Origin: Icerya purchasi
Lineage: Eukaryota > Arthropoda > Insecta > Hemiptera > Monophlebidae
Length of the DNA: 64,000 nt
Reading direction: 5' to 3'
NCBI GenBank assembly: GCA_039619475.1
Contig: CM077115.1
Coordinates: 511,892,815-511,956,814 of the forward strand
Of the stretch, positions 51,466 to 61,814 are shown in pieces. The notes under the pieces were generated by a model. That model was not told where the DNA came from, searched no databases, and saw only the letters and a list, made by a program, of their open reading frames with translations. Both the position numbers and the translations under genes were made by a program. The first letter of the stretch is position 1. Each line of letters opens with the position of its first letter.

Positions 51466-53159
51466 GATATATATAAAGTATCTTTATTCGCTTTATTTCG
51501 TTTATGTTAACTTAGTTTTTAAATGTCAACGGAGAGTAAGACCAAAAGTTCTAATTTTTAGCCGGGTACTAGGCTATCATTTTTGAATTAAACATGGCCA
51601 AAATACAGGTTTAAACCAGCTCCTTATTTTTTTGCACTAGCAACGGGTAGTCCGTTACATATTATTCAAAAAAAAACAACTCCACAACGTTCTTCTTTCA
51701 TCCTGCCGCAGAATATTTGTGCATTCCATCCTGATTGCCTATACCCACGATTCAATTGCTAAGTTCAGCGGAAATTATTATTATTATTATTATTATTCGG
51801 CATTCGCTCCCTCAGCAGTTTTCTAGTCCTGTTGACCGAAACATTATCAAACTCATTACCTACTATCTATTATAAATCCTCTAGTTAAATGATTTGACTG
51901 TTTTATTTATTGAAAAACAGTTAATAAAGAATTTAAACTTTGATGATACAATAAATTTGCATCTTTAAAACTGCCTCGTAAAAAAATGTAAACTTTAATT
52001 GATACATGTAAAAATAATGTATGTATAGAATTAAAATAAAATTCAGGTATGATTTAAAAATGTACGAAAAATTTTTTAATTGAAAACTTTTTTAACTTTT
52101 AATTGAAAATTAATTTTTATCTTTTATGTCCTTTCTTACTTTAGTTACTCGATTGTATTTTTTTATTACTTAATTAATAAATTATTCTAAGGGCGGCAGA
52201 AATTACTGAGCCCACAGCGGCATTTGACTATGATCCGGCCCTGTGTATATGTATGCATATTTTATTAATCGAAAAGGTGTTACCGTAATTATCGTAAAAC
52301 AGTGCACTCTTTACGTGCGTGTAGATATAAAGAAATCTTTTTACAGTGCGTCGAATTCGAGTTTTATAAATTCAGCACAAAACTAAGGAAACCGCGTAAA
52401 ATAACTCGACTTTTATATTTCGAAGTGAAAAAAAAAAAAAAAGCAAAACAAAATTATTAATTTATTAACTAGATAATTTATTCGAATTAGTGCGTTATAT
52501 TTTATAGATTAAATGCGCGCGTATTAATCACGTAATAAAAAAATTATCGGATATTACTACCATTCTTAAAAATGCGTTAAAATTTAACTGATAAAAAAGT
52601 GCATATCAGCAATTTTAATACTAGTATAGAGCGATAAATGGCACGTTCCGAGTAATAATAGAGATGTTTATCATCATAACAGTACGTTCCGATGTTATCT
52701 GTTTACCTGCTATTTTACGTGAAAATTATGAAAAATTAAACGGTCAAAAATAATATTCATTCTCCACATATATTGTTATTTAAAACTTAAAAGTGCGTTG
52801 CTTTGCACGGTTGGTACTTCAGTAAATAAATGCATAGAATATTACCTCTGATTTTGGGAAACTACATAATAGAAAAATTTTAAATGTCCTAATTTGACTA
52901 TTGGTTTATTTTTAATATGATAACAGAAACGCCTGTTAAATTATTTTTACTATTATTATACGAATCCATTTTGAATGAAAGCGATAATATTTAAAAATGA
53001 GAATAAAACGGAATAATGGAAACGTACAAATGGGGCAACTACGAGTTAAGCAGCGTAGATAGACTCACACTTCAAGAAGAAAATGTTTGATACGTGGGTA
53101 CGGCTGCTTCATGGAATGAATACTATAAACTGAATCATGTACCCTCAATAAAGTACTAT
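51466..53159. other. Intergenic, no gene recognised
   Basis: An (ATT)n tract lies at about 51776-51795. At about 52192-52242, ctaagggcggcagaaattac to gatccggccctg resembles the end of a DNA transposon (inverse of CAGGGCCGGATC), but no partner end was found. Confidence 0.35.
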
Positions 53160-53164
53160 GAATT

Positions 53165-53290
53165 TAAGCTCTCTAAAATGTACTACGTCGTGATAGCGCA
53201 CTCGACTTCTGTTACAGAAGTCTTGAGTTCGATCCCAAGTGGCGAAATTTACCGCTAATGATCAAGGCAATGGCGAACATGCATATGCGC
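53165..53290 (+). repeat. tRNA-derived SINE head
   Basis: gatagcgcactcg (A-box-like) is followed after a short hairpin (acttctgttacagaagt) by gagttcgatccc, a good B box (GWTCRANNC), with pairing ctt-g...c-aag around it. No acceptor stem closes the cloverleaf, so this is read as a SINE promoter head rather than a working tRNA gene. The 3' end is unclear. Confidence 0.6.
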
Positions 53291-54849
53291 TCGTTGACGT
53301 GTGGGGTAAGCAGACATAAAAAGAACTGCATTTGTAAATCGATAAATCAGTCACAATGTCAGTTTCAAGTGTAGTCTTTTGCGTATATACTCACATTGCA
53401 TATAACAATTGCCATGAACACTATGCCTGTGTCTGTGCAACCAGTGTGTACGAACAGGTAGTTTTACCTATGGGAGATAATAAACTAAATCTATCGGTAT
53501 TGTTTAGCACTAATTAATTTCTTTCCAGAAACAATATTTTAGGTAAACACTGTTCTGCGTACCTAATGCATAACCCATTGACTCCAGGCTGTTTTTGTGT
53601 AAACAATGAATTAACTTCAGCAGTTTGCGCCACATCTGATACTTTTCCACTGGTTACGAAGTATTTTTTCTTAAAGTAACTCTTTCCAACATTTAACACG
53701 TTTTTTTCAACCCGGTTTTCCCTCCACACCACATCGTAGGACCTAGGGCAGTCTTTTATATGCTACAAATTTTCATTGCCAGCAATATAGATTCTTACTG
53801 TAAGATAGACCCGTTGTGATAGCTTATTTTGTACGTTGTCATCATCCGGAGAAGTGGCATCTTTATTTATTTTGCTTTCTAAATACCCGCCAAATTGTCC
53901 GCTGTTCTTTCTACGAAAAAATTATTTTCTACGTCGGTGTTCAATTGTATAATTCCGGTCTATGCGTTTCGTAATTAATTGAGATGGACGACTGCAATTC
54001 TAAAGTTGATTTCACTAAAAGGACTTGTGCAAGAGCGACTGTCAACTCTTTAGAGAATCGACCCTGAAGTAAACCACGTTGTCAGTAAAACAGAATTTGA
54101 CTTCGACTTCTTCTTGAGTCGAACAAACGTTAAAAGATAAGTCAGCAGTTTAATACATTTGAATTCTGAAAAATAACATCAACAGCTCGACTTTGAATCG
54201 GCTTATTCTTTGTCAAGAGATAGCAGATGTTATTGCAGTGAAATCAAAGCGGTCAACATATAATACTCTTTCCGGCCCAGCTTGTCTGCTTCCGGCATTT
54301 GAATAAGAGAGACAACAACAGAGTGACGAAGAGAAAGGAACAGAAGAAACTATGTATTGGAACGAAGACTAGATTGAACTGAAAGATAAAAATTGTTAGA
54401 AAAGGAAGAAGCGTGTCTATCCGACCAAAGTCTGAAATGGAAATTCTTACCTAGCGATAAGAGGTTAGGAGGATTGGTTTTTTTTTTTTTTTGAAGAAAC
54501 AACAATCAGAGTACAGAATCAGCCATCTCAATACGAAAGATGCCAGAAACCGACAGAAAGTCAATATCGATCGCACGGAGAGAAGAAATAATATGAATGA
54601 ATGAACGTATACGGAGAATTATGAAGTTACAAAAATAATCAGGAAGGGATGAATAAATGGCCTAAAGGGGACACTCACGGAGTCAGGTAATCAAAAAATT
54701 GAAAGAAAAACGATTAAAGTAAATGAAGATATCGAAACGTAAAATAGCCATCAACTCAACCGTAAATATGGAACAGAAAAGAGTAAAATTAAAACATTCG
54801 TGAAAGCTAAAACCTGGAAGAATAAAAGAAACTCCAACATACCAGTAAG

Positions 54850-56505
54850 CCTCCTCGAACCATTCGTGAAAATGGTTACGCGAAAGAAAAAAAGAGGTAA
54901 TTAATATAGTGCGGTAGAATTCCTGTTTAATTACGACTTGGGGGAGATATTTTGAATGGGAGGGCAGAATAAATACCCTGGAAGAGAGAGGTCATTGAAG
55001 TTAAAAGAAAAAAAGAGGCATTAAATGCAAATTGCTGGAAATTGAAAGTTAAAAAGGGATGAAAACGGAGAGCGAGTGAAAGAGTTTAGAGAGAGATCGA
55101 TAGCCCAAATAAGATCAGCAAATAGAGAGAGGTAGCGTATTGGATTCAACAAGAATTGTTGAAACTGGAGCACCAAGAGAGAGAGTCGAAGGCAAGAATT
55201 TTAGATTATATCGAATTTAGAGAGTCGGGCCCTTGGAGGTATAGGCGTAAGTAAAAGAACAGTAGTAAAATTTGGAGCGAATGATAGACTTATACAGAGA
55301 AATAAAGATACAAGGATCACATTTGGTTGTTGGAGATAGGGCCTTCAGCAAGTTTAGCATTGAAGAAAAGGAAAGACATTTGATGTGCTCAAAAATGACT
55401 GTTAAGGAAGATACCAAAATAACCTAAAAAAAGCAGGGTTATAAAGGCGAAGGGTAAGCACTAATTAAGAAGATGTGAAAGGAAAATCGAAAGGTTGATT
55501 AAAGTAAGAACACATTTTAACAAAATAAAAGACAAACTAAGAGCTCTATTAGCTGCAAAAATACTGTAGGAAAAGGATAAAAACAGGATATCACCTGCAA
55601 AAAAAGAAGCAATTTAAAGAAAAGAAAGACATACACTAACAGTATAGATGTTAAAAATAGTAGAATCGAGCGGAGAGCCTTAAGGAAGACCATGGAAATC
55701 CTTTCTTGAAGCGCAAAGAAATGGCGAAGAGAGCTGGTTCGAATGATTGTACGTTAAATTACTAATAAAAAAAAATGAATTGAACTGAATTGTTAATTGC
55801 TGTCATTTTACCCCTTAATGTTGATAGATGAACATTATCAAAGGCGCAAGAAACATCAATAAAGGAAGCCAAAGAGTGTAATGTTTCTAGATAAAAAATT
55901 TGTATATATAGGGAACAAAAAAATTAATAAAATCGGAAGGACCAATACCAGACCGAAAGCCGAACATATTCTCAGGGAATACATTATTGTGCTATACGCA
56001 TCGAACAAAGTGCTTGTTCAACGAACCTACAAATAGTTTTCTGACGCAGGATGACAAGGGAATCGAGCGTAAGAAAAAAACGTTTTTTTTAGTAATGGAA
56101 CTAATGATAAAAAAATTCCAGGAGTGTGGAATTATACCTCTGAAAAAAGGAACGAATTAAAAAGATCGAGAAGGAAACTAAGGGATTATTCAAATAGGTT
56201 TTTGAGAATGAGATAAGGTATACCACCGTCAAGGCCCGAAGTAAGACTGGAAAATTTGGATAGAACGGACTTTAATTCGTTAAAATTGAAAGCTGAAATT
56301 AGGAACTGGGAAGGAGAATTTTATGGAAATATAATGAGTGCAATTCATCAAAAGAAGGGGAACGTAAGCAGGAGCGACAGAATCGATAGAGGGTGTTAGG
56401 GCTATTCGCGGGAAGGTTGAAACTAGATGGACACTCGGAAGATGGGAATTTAAAGGTTCTCTAGTCATTCTCCAAATACGTGAAAGAGGGAAAGTTCTAG
56501 AATAA
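54850..56505 (-). mobile_element. Decayed I/Nimb-like LINE, RT portion
   Basis: From 56468 downwards: a linker piece with SIDSVAPAYVPLLL, then SIPLSSCVRKLFVGSLNKHF and NVFPENMFGFRSGIGPSDFI (RT fingers, about 56060-55950). The thumb is at 55217-55417: CLSFSSMLNLLKALSPTTKC, SLYKSIIRSKFYYC. The wording is parallel to the younger element at 59.2-64 kb (LASCLRKLFEGLINNRL, NMFGFRPGLGPVD), so it is the same or a sister family. The palm is damaged. The strong purine excess of the plus strand mirrors the pyrimidine-rich coding strand of this family. Confidence 0.75.
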
Positions 56506-56510
56506 GAAGA

Positions 56511-57060
56511 ATGGAAATTCTTTTAAAAAGGGCTTCTCAAGGCGTCCAGTATAAACTTAGCTATACCATTAGCCTGTTTATGGGCCAAAAAGTTCTCAGT
56601 CGTAAGATTAGAACATCCGAAATCATTTTAATAATAAAAATAATATTCAAAATTTTAATAATTCTATCGTCAATAATGATAGTAATAACCGTAATGGATA
56701 ACAATACTACGATGATAATCGCAACAGTGATACTGATACTGATAATAAATAATACTAATACTAATAATAATAGTAGTAGTAGTAATAATAATAATCACAG
56801 TAATAGCAATAATATCAGTTAAACAGCGAAAATTTACCGCTCTCCGCCGATCATCTAGAGTCTTTTACCATTCAAAGTTATCTTACTGGAAAAGACTTGA
56901 GCAATCATATCTTGGCCCTTGCGAGATCGTTAATTCTGTTTCTTTTCCGTCGATTATTATCCTTCAAGACAAGGCCGTGTCACAGTCAAATTCCCTTACA
57001 TCATTTCTGCAAACTCCTCTTTAACACATCCCAATTTTTTCCCGTCCCGTAATATTAAAG
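56511..57060 (+). mobile_element. I/Nimb-like LINE ORF1 fragment, opposite orientation to the RT piece
   Basis: An (AAT)n/(AGT)n-rich stretch at about 56620-56815 is followed by a reading with LTGKDLSNHILALARSLI. This parallels the Asn-rich tract and NFHPLALARLISK segment of ORF1 in the intact element. It is decayed by frameshifts and ends near ISKSVSF at about 57080. Confidence 0.6.
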
Positions 57061-57159
57061 GGTACATCTCGAAAAGTGTATCATTCAAAATGGGCTTATT
57101 TTCAGTTTCGAAGAATTTGAAAATATAAAGAAATTGAAATATAGGCAGGGAAACATTAA

Positions 57160-59204
57160 ATATGGTAACTTCAGTAAACGATTACATCGTGCGTTCGTGT
57201 GTCGGTCACTGTGCGTTCGATTTTACTACGATCGGTCTCATTTATTTTCGTAATATAAGTTTCTTATTTCATATTTTTTTGTTTTACGTAATCTTATTAA
57301 TTGTTTACCATAGTCTTATCAATTTTCTGTTTCGCTACCGTCGTGCGAATGTACATCGTTATAGCTTATAAAGAATTTAACTATACCTAACTACACAGAT
57401 CCGGTTTAAAAACGAATTATAGGCTAAACAAAGAAAACTGATATCGTCTACCGTGCAACGCAAAGCACTCCGCTACGATAAACGAAATGAGTGAAGACAG
57501 CGACGGTGAAGATACCTACCAAGAAATTTGGAGAAAAATTTTAATGAAATAGACGACCTCGTCAAATACTTTATTAAGATACTGCGTATATCCAAAGACA
57601 AGTACGTAGTGATGCAGGGGCGTAACATGTCACAAGAGGAGGTCATTCGACTGTTTACCCATATTACTGAATATCAAAAAACAACTAAGACGAGAAACAT
57701 AAAAATAATTTTCACACTGGGATTAATCGAAATGCAACAAGAAAACATCACAAAAAAATTAGCACAAAATGTAATCAAGGAAGAGTCGGGGAATCAATAA
57801 ACGCAATTTCTAATGCTACACCCACAACGTACTCCAAAGTGGCCAGTCTCCTGGCAAGTGAAGTCATTTATGAAGCTAAGAATCAAACAGACGAAGCAGT
57901 AATTGTAATATCAAAGGAAAAGCGTGTGTACAAAGCTGAGAAGTTTATAGAGAAGTAAATTAAGCAGATAAAAGAGGAAATCAAATCCTCCAGGATCGGA
58001 GTAACAGTTACGGGAATCTACACACCAAAAAAGAATAAGAAGATCGCAATAATTAAAATCCGAAATCGCAATGAAGCAGACAAAATGACTGGAAGAAATT
58101 AACAACCGTAACATACTTAACATTGAAATCCGAATATCAAAAAAACGTGTCACCAACTCTATCACAGTATGGGGCTTGCAAGACATAAGCAAAGAAGAAA
58201 TAGAAACATCGATCGAAAGAATCTCGGGAAATAAACCAATACTTGTATCATCTTTTATCTGCTTAATTTACCTATAAACTTCTCAGCTTTGTACACACGC
58301 TTTTCCTTTGATATTATAATTACTGCTTCGTCTGTTTGATTCTTAGCTTGATAAATGACTTCACTTGCCGGGAGACTGGCCACTTTGGAGTACGTTGTGG
58401 GTGTAGCATTAGAAATTGCGTTTATTGATTCCCCGACTCTTCCTTGATTACATTTTGTGCTAATTTTTTTGTGATGTTTTCTTGTTGCATTTCGATTAAC
58501 CCCAGTGTGAAAATTATTTTTGTGTTTCTCGTCTTAGTTGTTTTTTGATATTGATAAAATGCTAGTATAAGATTAACCAAGGAAGATTACTACACACTAA
58601 ATCGAGAATCGCTCAGAAGAATCCTCTGCGAGTGCACTAGTTTACGTTATGAAAAATTTATCTGTATTCGAACCTGTAAAAGCTGCGGAATGTACGGACA
58701 TTCGGAAGATAGATGCAAAGCAAATGAAGAATTAAAGAATTTGACCAAAAAATCGAAGGAGGAGCGAACATGCTCACATTGTATTATAGTGAACGCCCGG
58801 AAAAGGGTGGAACAAACTTCTGACTCAAATATGAAGAGGGAAGCTGTTGGACAACCACTGATGATGATAAATCATAAAAGGTATGATAATAACTTATGTA
58901 GTATTAAAAAAGTCCTGTCAAACTTGTGGAAAAAAGATACGATTATTTTAAAAAAAATAATAAATAAAAAACCGTCAATATATTTAAAATGCACCCTCTT
59001 AAACGTAGGCCGAAGTAAATATCAACAAATAGAAATCTTGAAAGACAACAAACGAGATGTTATAATAATAACAGAACCAGATTTTGATAAAGATAAACTA
59101 CTGGGACTAAACGATGGCTATACAGCTATAAAACAGAAAAATGTGGCAATTGCCATAAAAAATAAATATAAAGCCAAATTAAAAATTGATTTGTTTTCGT
59201 AACT
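57160..59204 (+). mobile_element. LINE gag and start of endonuclease (possibly R1-clade), disrupted by inverted duplication
   Basis: A gag-type ORF starts at about 57487 (MSEDSDGEDTYQEIW), shifts frame, and reads to 57800 (DDLVKYFIKILRISKDKYVV, MSQEEVIRLFTHI). It continues past frame breaks with IKQIKEEIKSSRIGVTVTGI and IKIRNRNEADKM. After the inverted segment it resumes with EDYYTLNRESLRRILCECTS and a CCHC-type knuckle (CKSCGMYGHSEDRC) at 58690. The endonuclease opening follows: LLNVGRSKYQQIEILKDN, DVIIITEPDFD. R1-clade assignment rests on this last motif and is tentative. It stops where the next element begins. Confidence 0.75.
57671..58551. repeat. Inverted duplication with about 300-bp arms inside the gag region
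   Basis: 57671-57976 is gag coding sequence; 58251-58551 is its reverse complement with few differences (one 3-bp indel near the inner end). The 274-bp spacer is ordinary gag continuation. The outer copy interrupts the ORF. Confidence 0.93.
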
Positions 59205-59502
59205 TTTATCTCGTGTGCGTTCGCGTTCCCATTATCAGCTCGGTAATCAGTTGTTTCGGCAGACCGGTGAGATCGCTTCATTGTTATCTATTTAGACAAA
59301 TAATTTCGGTTTCATCGCTGCCGCATTTAACTTTTACTTAGTAACCAATATCGTTTTATGTTACGTTTCTTTTTTGCTTCTACATTTTAATAATTCAGTT
59401 CGTTTAAATTCACTTCGTTTTTATTTTTTTTATTTTTTTTTTTATTTATTTTTTTTTATTATTATTATTTATTTTCCTCTCTCTTTTTAAGCCAGTTGAT
59501 CG

Positions 59503-61137
59503 ATGAGCTCGTCTAGTGGGGGCCGCCCAGCGGCCTCCTCCAAAGATTTAAAAGCGAAACCGAATGTTTCGCTAAACTTGATGGAGGTTGACGCTGTCGG
59601 CAAGCGCAAACCGTCCGGCCCTCTCTCGCCGTCCGCGGTTTTGCCAAGCAAGGATCTGCGGCTATCCCGACCCGATTCACCTAATCTTGCCACTTTAAAT
59701 AATCCTAACAACAGTCCTAATACAGCTGTCGAGAATTATATTATCGATAATAATAGTAAAAATAATAATAATAATAATATTAATAATAATAATAGTAATG
59801 ACAATAACAATAACAATAATGATAATAATAATATTAATAATAACAGCAGTTATAATAGTAGTAACAATAACGATAATAACAGTAACACTAATAATAACAG
59901 CAACACTATTAACTCCGATCATATTCACGATACTTTTGAAAACACTTTTCCGTCCAAATACCCAGGACCATTCAAAGTTTTCGTTGAGAACACCTCTGAC
60001 AATAAAAACATTGGAAATTTCCACCCGCTTGCGCTGGCCAGGCTCATCAGCAAAATTTCCACCTCCTTCTCCGACATTACCCCTCAGGGTAGAGGGCGTA
60101 TCTCTGTTATCTTCCCCTCCATTTCCACCGCCAGCGACTTTCTAAACAATCGCTCCTTCTTCAATTCTAACGACCTGAAAGCTTTCATTCCCCACAATAC
60201 TCTATACAGAATTGGTGTTATTTCTGGAGTTCATCCTTCTTTCTCTGTTGAGGAAATTAAAGAAGGGCTTGTTACGTCTATCCCTATAGTATCTATTCGT
60301 CGCATCCTTCGCTCTTCCGATGGAACCAAAGTTCCCACCAGAAGTGTCGAATTAAAATTTGCCAAATCCTCTCTCCCTGAGTTTGTATCCATTTATAAAC
60401 TTCGTTTTACAGTGTCCCCAAGTATCCGTTCTCCCACTCAGTGCTCTAATTGTTTCCTTTTCGGGCATATTGCACGCCATTGCCGCAGCTCTCTTCCCTC
60501 ATGTTCCCATTGTTCCTCTAAACATTCTTTCTCTGATTGTACAAATCTCCAGGAGCCTCCTTTTTGTCGCAACTGCAAAGGTAGTCAGAGCGCTTCCGAT
60601 CGAGCCTGTCCCGAATGGCAGCGGCAGAAGGACATAAAAAGAATCATGGCTTTCGAGAACATCTCCTTTCACGAAGCCGTTAAAATTAAATCCTCCAGTT
60701 CCGCCTCTCCAACCTTCTCCTATGCTAATCGCGCCGCAGCTCCTATTTCCTCTCTAAACGTCTCCCCAAAAACTTCTAAATTCCCCTCTCTTCCACGTCC
60801 CAAATCCCCCACTTACCACAAAACTTCCAAACCCAAATCCTACTCAAAGCCTTCTCCTCAATTTCCTTTCGTTCCATCCCTTTACTCTCATTTACCACTA
60901 AATGGTTGTGCACTGAATCACAACGACTCCCCCCAATCCAACCCCCCCATATCTTCCAGTCCCTTACCAGTTCCTCCTATTCTTTCTCCTAATTCCTCTC
61001 TAAACGATTCTTCCTTTGTTGTCTCCCATATTTCCGCAGCTATCATGGAACTCCTTGCCTCCTTTAACATATCCTCCTCCTCCTCTTTCCTTGATAATCT
61101 TTCAGCCTTCCTATCCAATCACGTTCATTTCAACTAG
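59503..61137 (+). CDS. LINE ORF1, gag-like RNA-binding protein
   Basis: Intact 544-residue ORF. Residues 83-145 are an Asn-rich tract encoded by AAT/AAC repeats. A central domain runs over residues 150-300 (GPFKVFVENTSD, HPLALARLISKIS, KFAKSSLPEF). Three zinc knuckles follow at about 306-365: CSNCFLFGHIARHC, CSHCSSKHSFSDC and CRNCKGSQSASDRAC. Then come CPEWQRQKDIKRIMAFENIS and FHEAVK, typical of I-superfamily ORF1. The C-terminal third is Ser/Pro-rich. Such proteins coat the element RNA. A spacer separates it from ORF2. Confidence 0.9.
   Translation: MSSSSGGRPAASSKDLKAKPNVSLNLMEVDAVGKRKPSGPLSPSAVLPSKDLRLSRPDSPNLATLNNPNNSPNTAVENYIIDNNSKNNNNNNINNNNSNDNNNNNNDNNNINNNSSYNSSNNNDNNSNTNNNSNTINSDHIHDTFENTFPSKYPGPFKVFVENTSDNKNIGNFHPLALARLISKISTSFSDITPQGRGRISVIFPSISTASDFLNNRSFFNSNDLKAFIPHNTLYRIGVISGVHPSFSVEEIKEGLVTSIPIVSIRRILRSSDGTKVPTRSVELKFAKSSLPEFVSIYKLRFTVSPSIRSPTQCSNCFLFGHIARHCRSSLPSCSHCSSKHSFSDCTNLQEPPFCRNCKGSQSASDRACPEWQRQKDIKRIMAFENISFHEAVKIKSSSSASPTFSYANRAAAPISSLNVSPKTSKFPSLPRPKSPTYHKTSKPKSYSKPSPQFPFVPSLYSHLPLNGCALNHNDSPQSNPPISSSPLPVPPILSPNSSLNDSSFVVSHISAAIMELLASFNISSSSSFLDNLSAFLSNHVHFN
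59747..59925 (+). repeat. Imperfect (AAT/AAC)n tract within ORF1
   Basis: About 60 codons, mostly Asn with Ser, Asp, Ile and Thr interruptions, kept in frame. A similar tract occurs in the related fragment at about 56620-56815. Confidence 0.9.
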
Positions 61138-61813
61138 ACCACCTCTTTCATCCTTTGTTCTTTCTTTCTCCTTTTTGACCATCTTCCAGCATCCCATTCT
61201 ATACTTGTTACTCATATTTCTCCTTTTTTCTTTTGCGTCCGTTTCGCCAAGGATAACTGTTCGCTCAGGAATCATCAACTCAAAACTTTCCTCAGTTCGA
61301 ATTTTATTCCATTTTTCCTTCATGCTACATAGCTATATCATTATGGAAGGAAGCCTACAAACTGGTCGTCAACCCAGTTCGTGCAGGTATTTCTCCTGTC
61401 TCTGGTTTAACAATATGTCGGAAGGAAGCCTACAAACTGGTCATCAACCCAGTTCGTGCAGGTATTTCTCTCGTCTCTTTTTCAACACTATGTCGGAAGG
61501 AAGCCTACAAACTGGGCATCAACTCAGTTCGTGCAGGTACTTCTCCGGTTTATTTTTAATTACTGACGGTACCGCTAATGGTGAAATATCTTCAATTTTG
61601 CCTGTATCCAATTTCGGACACGTCTTCTCTCTTCTACTCTTTTTTCCATTGTCAACTTCTCCTTTAAGTTGGAAGATCGTCTACAAGCGATCTCCTCTCA
61701 TTTATTACACCCTTCCTATTACCCTTGCCCTCCTTTCTTTTACTTCAATTTCAGCTCTATCTTCTCCCGCTACTTTTTCTCATTCTTTTAAATCCTCTTC
61801 TCCTTTTAACTAG
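61016..61813 (+). CDS. Overlapping open frame between ORF1 and ORF2 with three 25-codon repeats, function unknown
   Basis: A 265-codon open frame in +1 relative to ORF1. It overlaps the last 122 bp of ORF1 and stops (TAG) one base before the ATG of ORF2. Its middle carries three repeats with the core EGSLQTG and PSSCRYFS; the rest is Phe/Leu/Ser-rich, with hydrophobic stretches that may reflect only the pyrimidine-rich DNA. I do not recognise it. It may be a real accessory ORF, or a spacer that is open by composition; the in-frame repeat unit of 75 bp is the only positive sign. Confidence 0.35.
   Translation: MLSPIFPQLSWNSLPPLTYPPPPLSLIIFQPSYPITFISTRPPLSSFVLSFSFLTIFQHPILYLLLIFLLFSFASVSPRITVRSGIINSKLSSVRILFHFSFMLHSYIIMEGSLQTGRQPSSCRYFSCLWFNNMSEGSLQTGHQPSSCRYFSRLFFNTMSEGSLQTGHQLSSCRYFSGLFLITDGTANGEISSILPVSNFGHVFSLLLFFPLSTSPLSWKIVYKRSPLIYYTLPITLALLSFTSISALSSPATFSHSFKSSSPFN
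61343..61564 (+). repeat. Three tandem copies of a 72-75-bp unit in the ORF1-ORF2 spacer
   Basis: Units start at 61343, 61415 and 61490. Each begins with ATG then (tc)ggaaggaagcctacaaactg and contains cagttcgtgcaggta; the first lacks 3 bp. Similarity decreases in the last 20 bp of each unit. Confidence 0.95.
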
Positions 61814-61814
61814 A

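Noticed and set aside
52192..52242. Single transposon end (inverse of CAGGGCCGGATC)
   Set aside because: No inverted partner or target duplication found, so not called as an element.
53172..53255. Functional tRNA gene
   Set aside because: Has A- and B-box-like motifs, but no acceptor stem pairs and the anticodon arm is not regular; better read as a SINE head.
53514..53750. Minus ORF of 72 codons, possibly an exon
   Set aside because: Codon usage looks plausible, but no family was recognised and no partner exon was found.
59695..60024. Minus-strand Ile/Val-rich ORF opposite the Asn tract
   Set aside because: Simple complement of the AAT/AAC repeat in ORF1.
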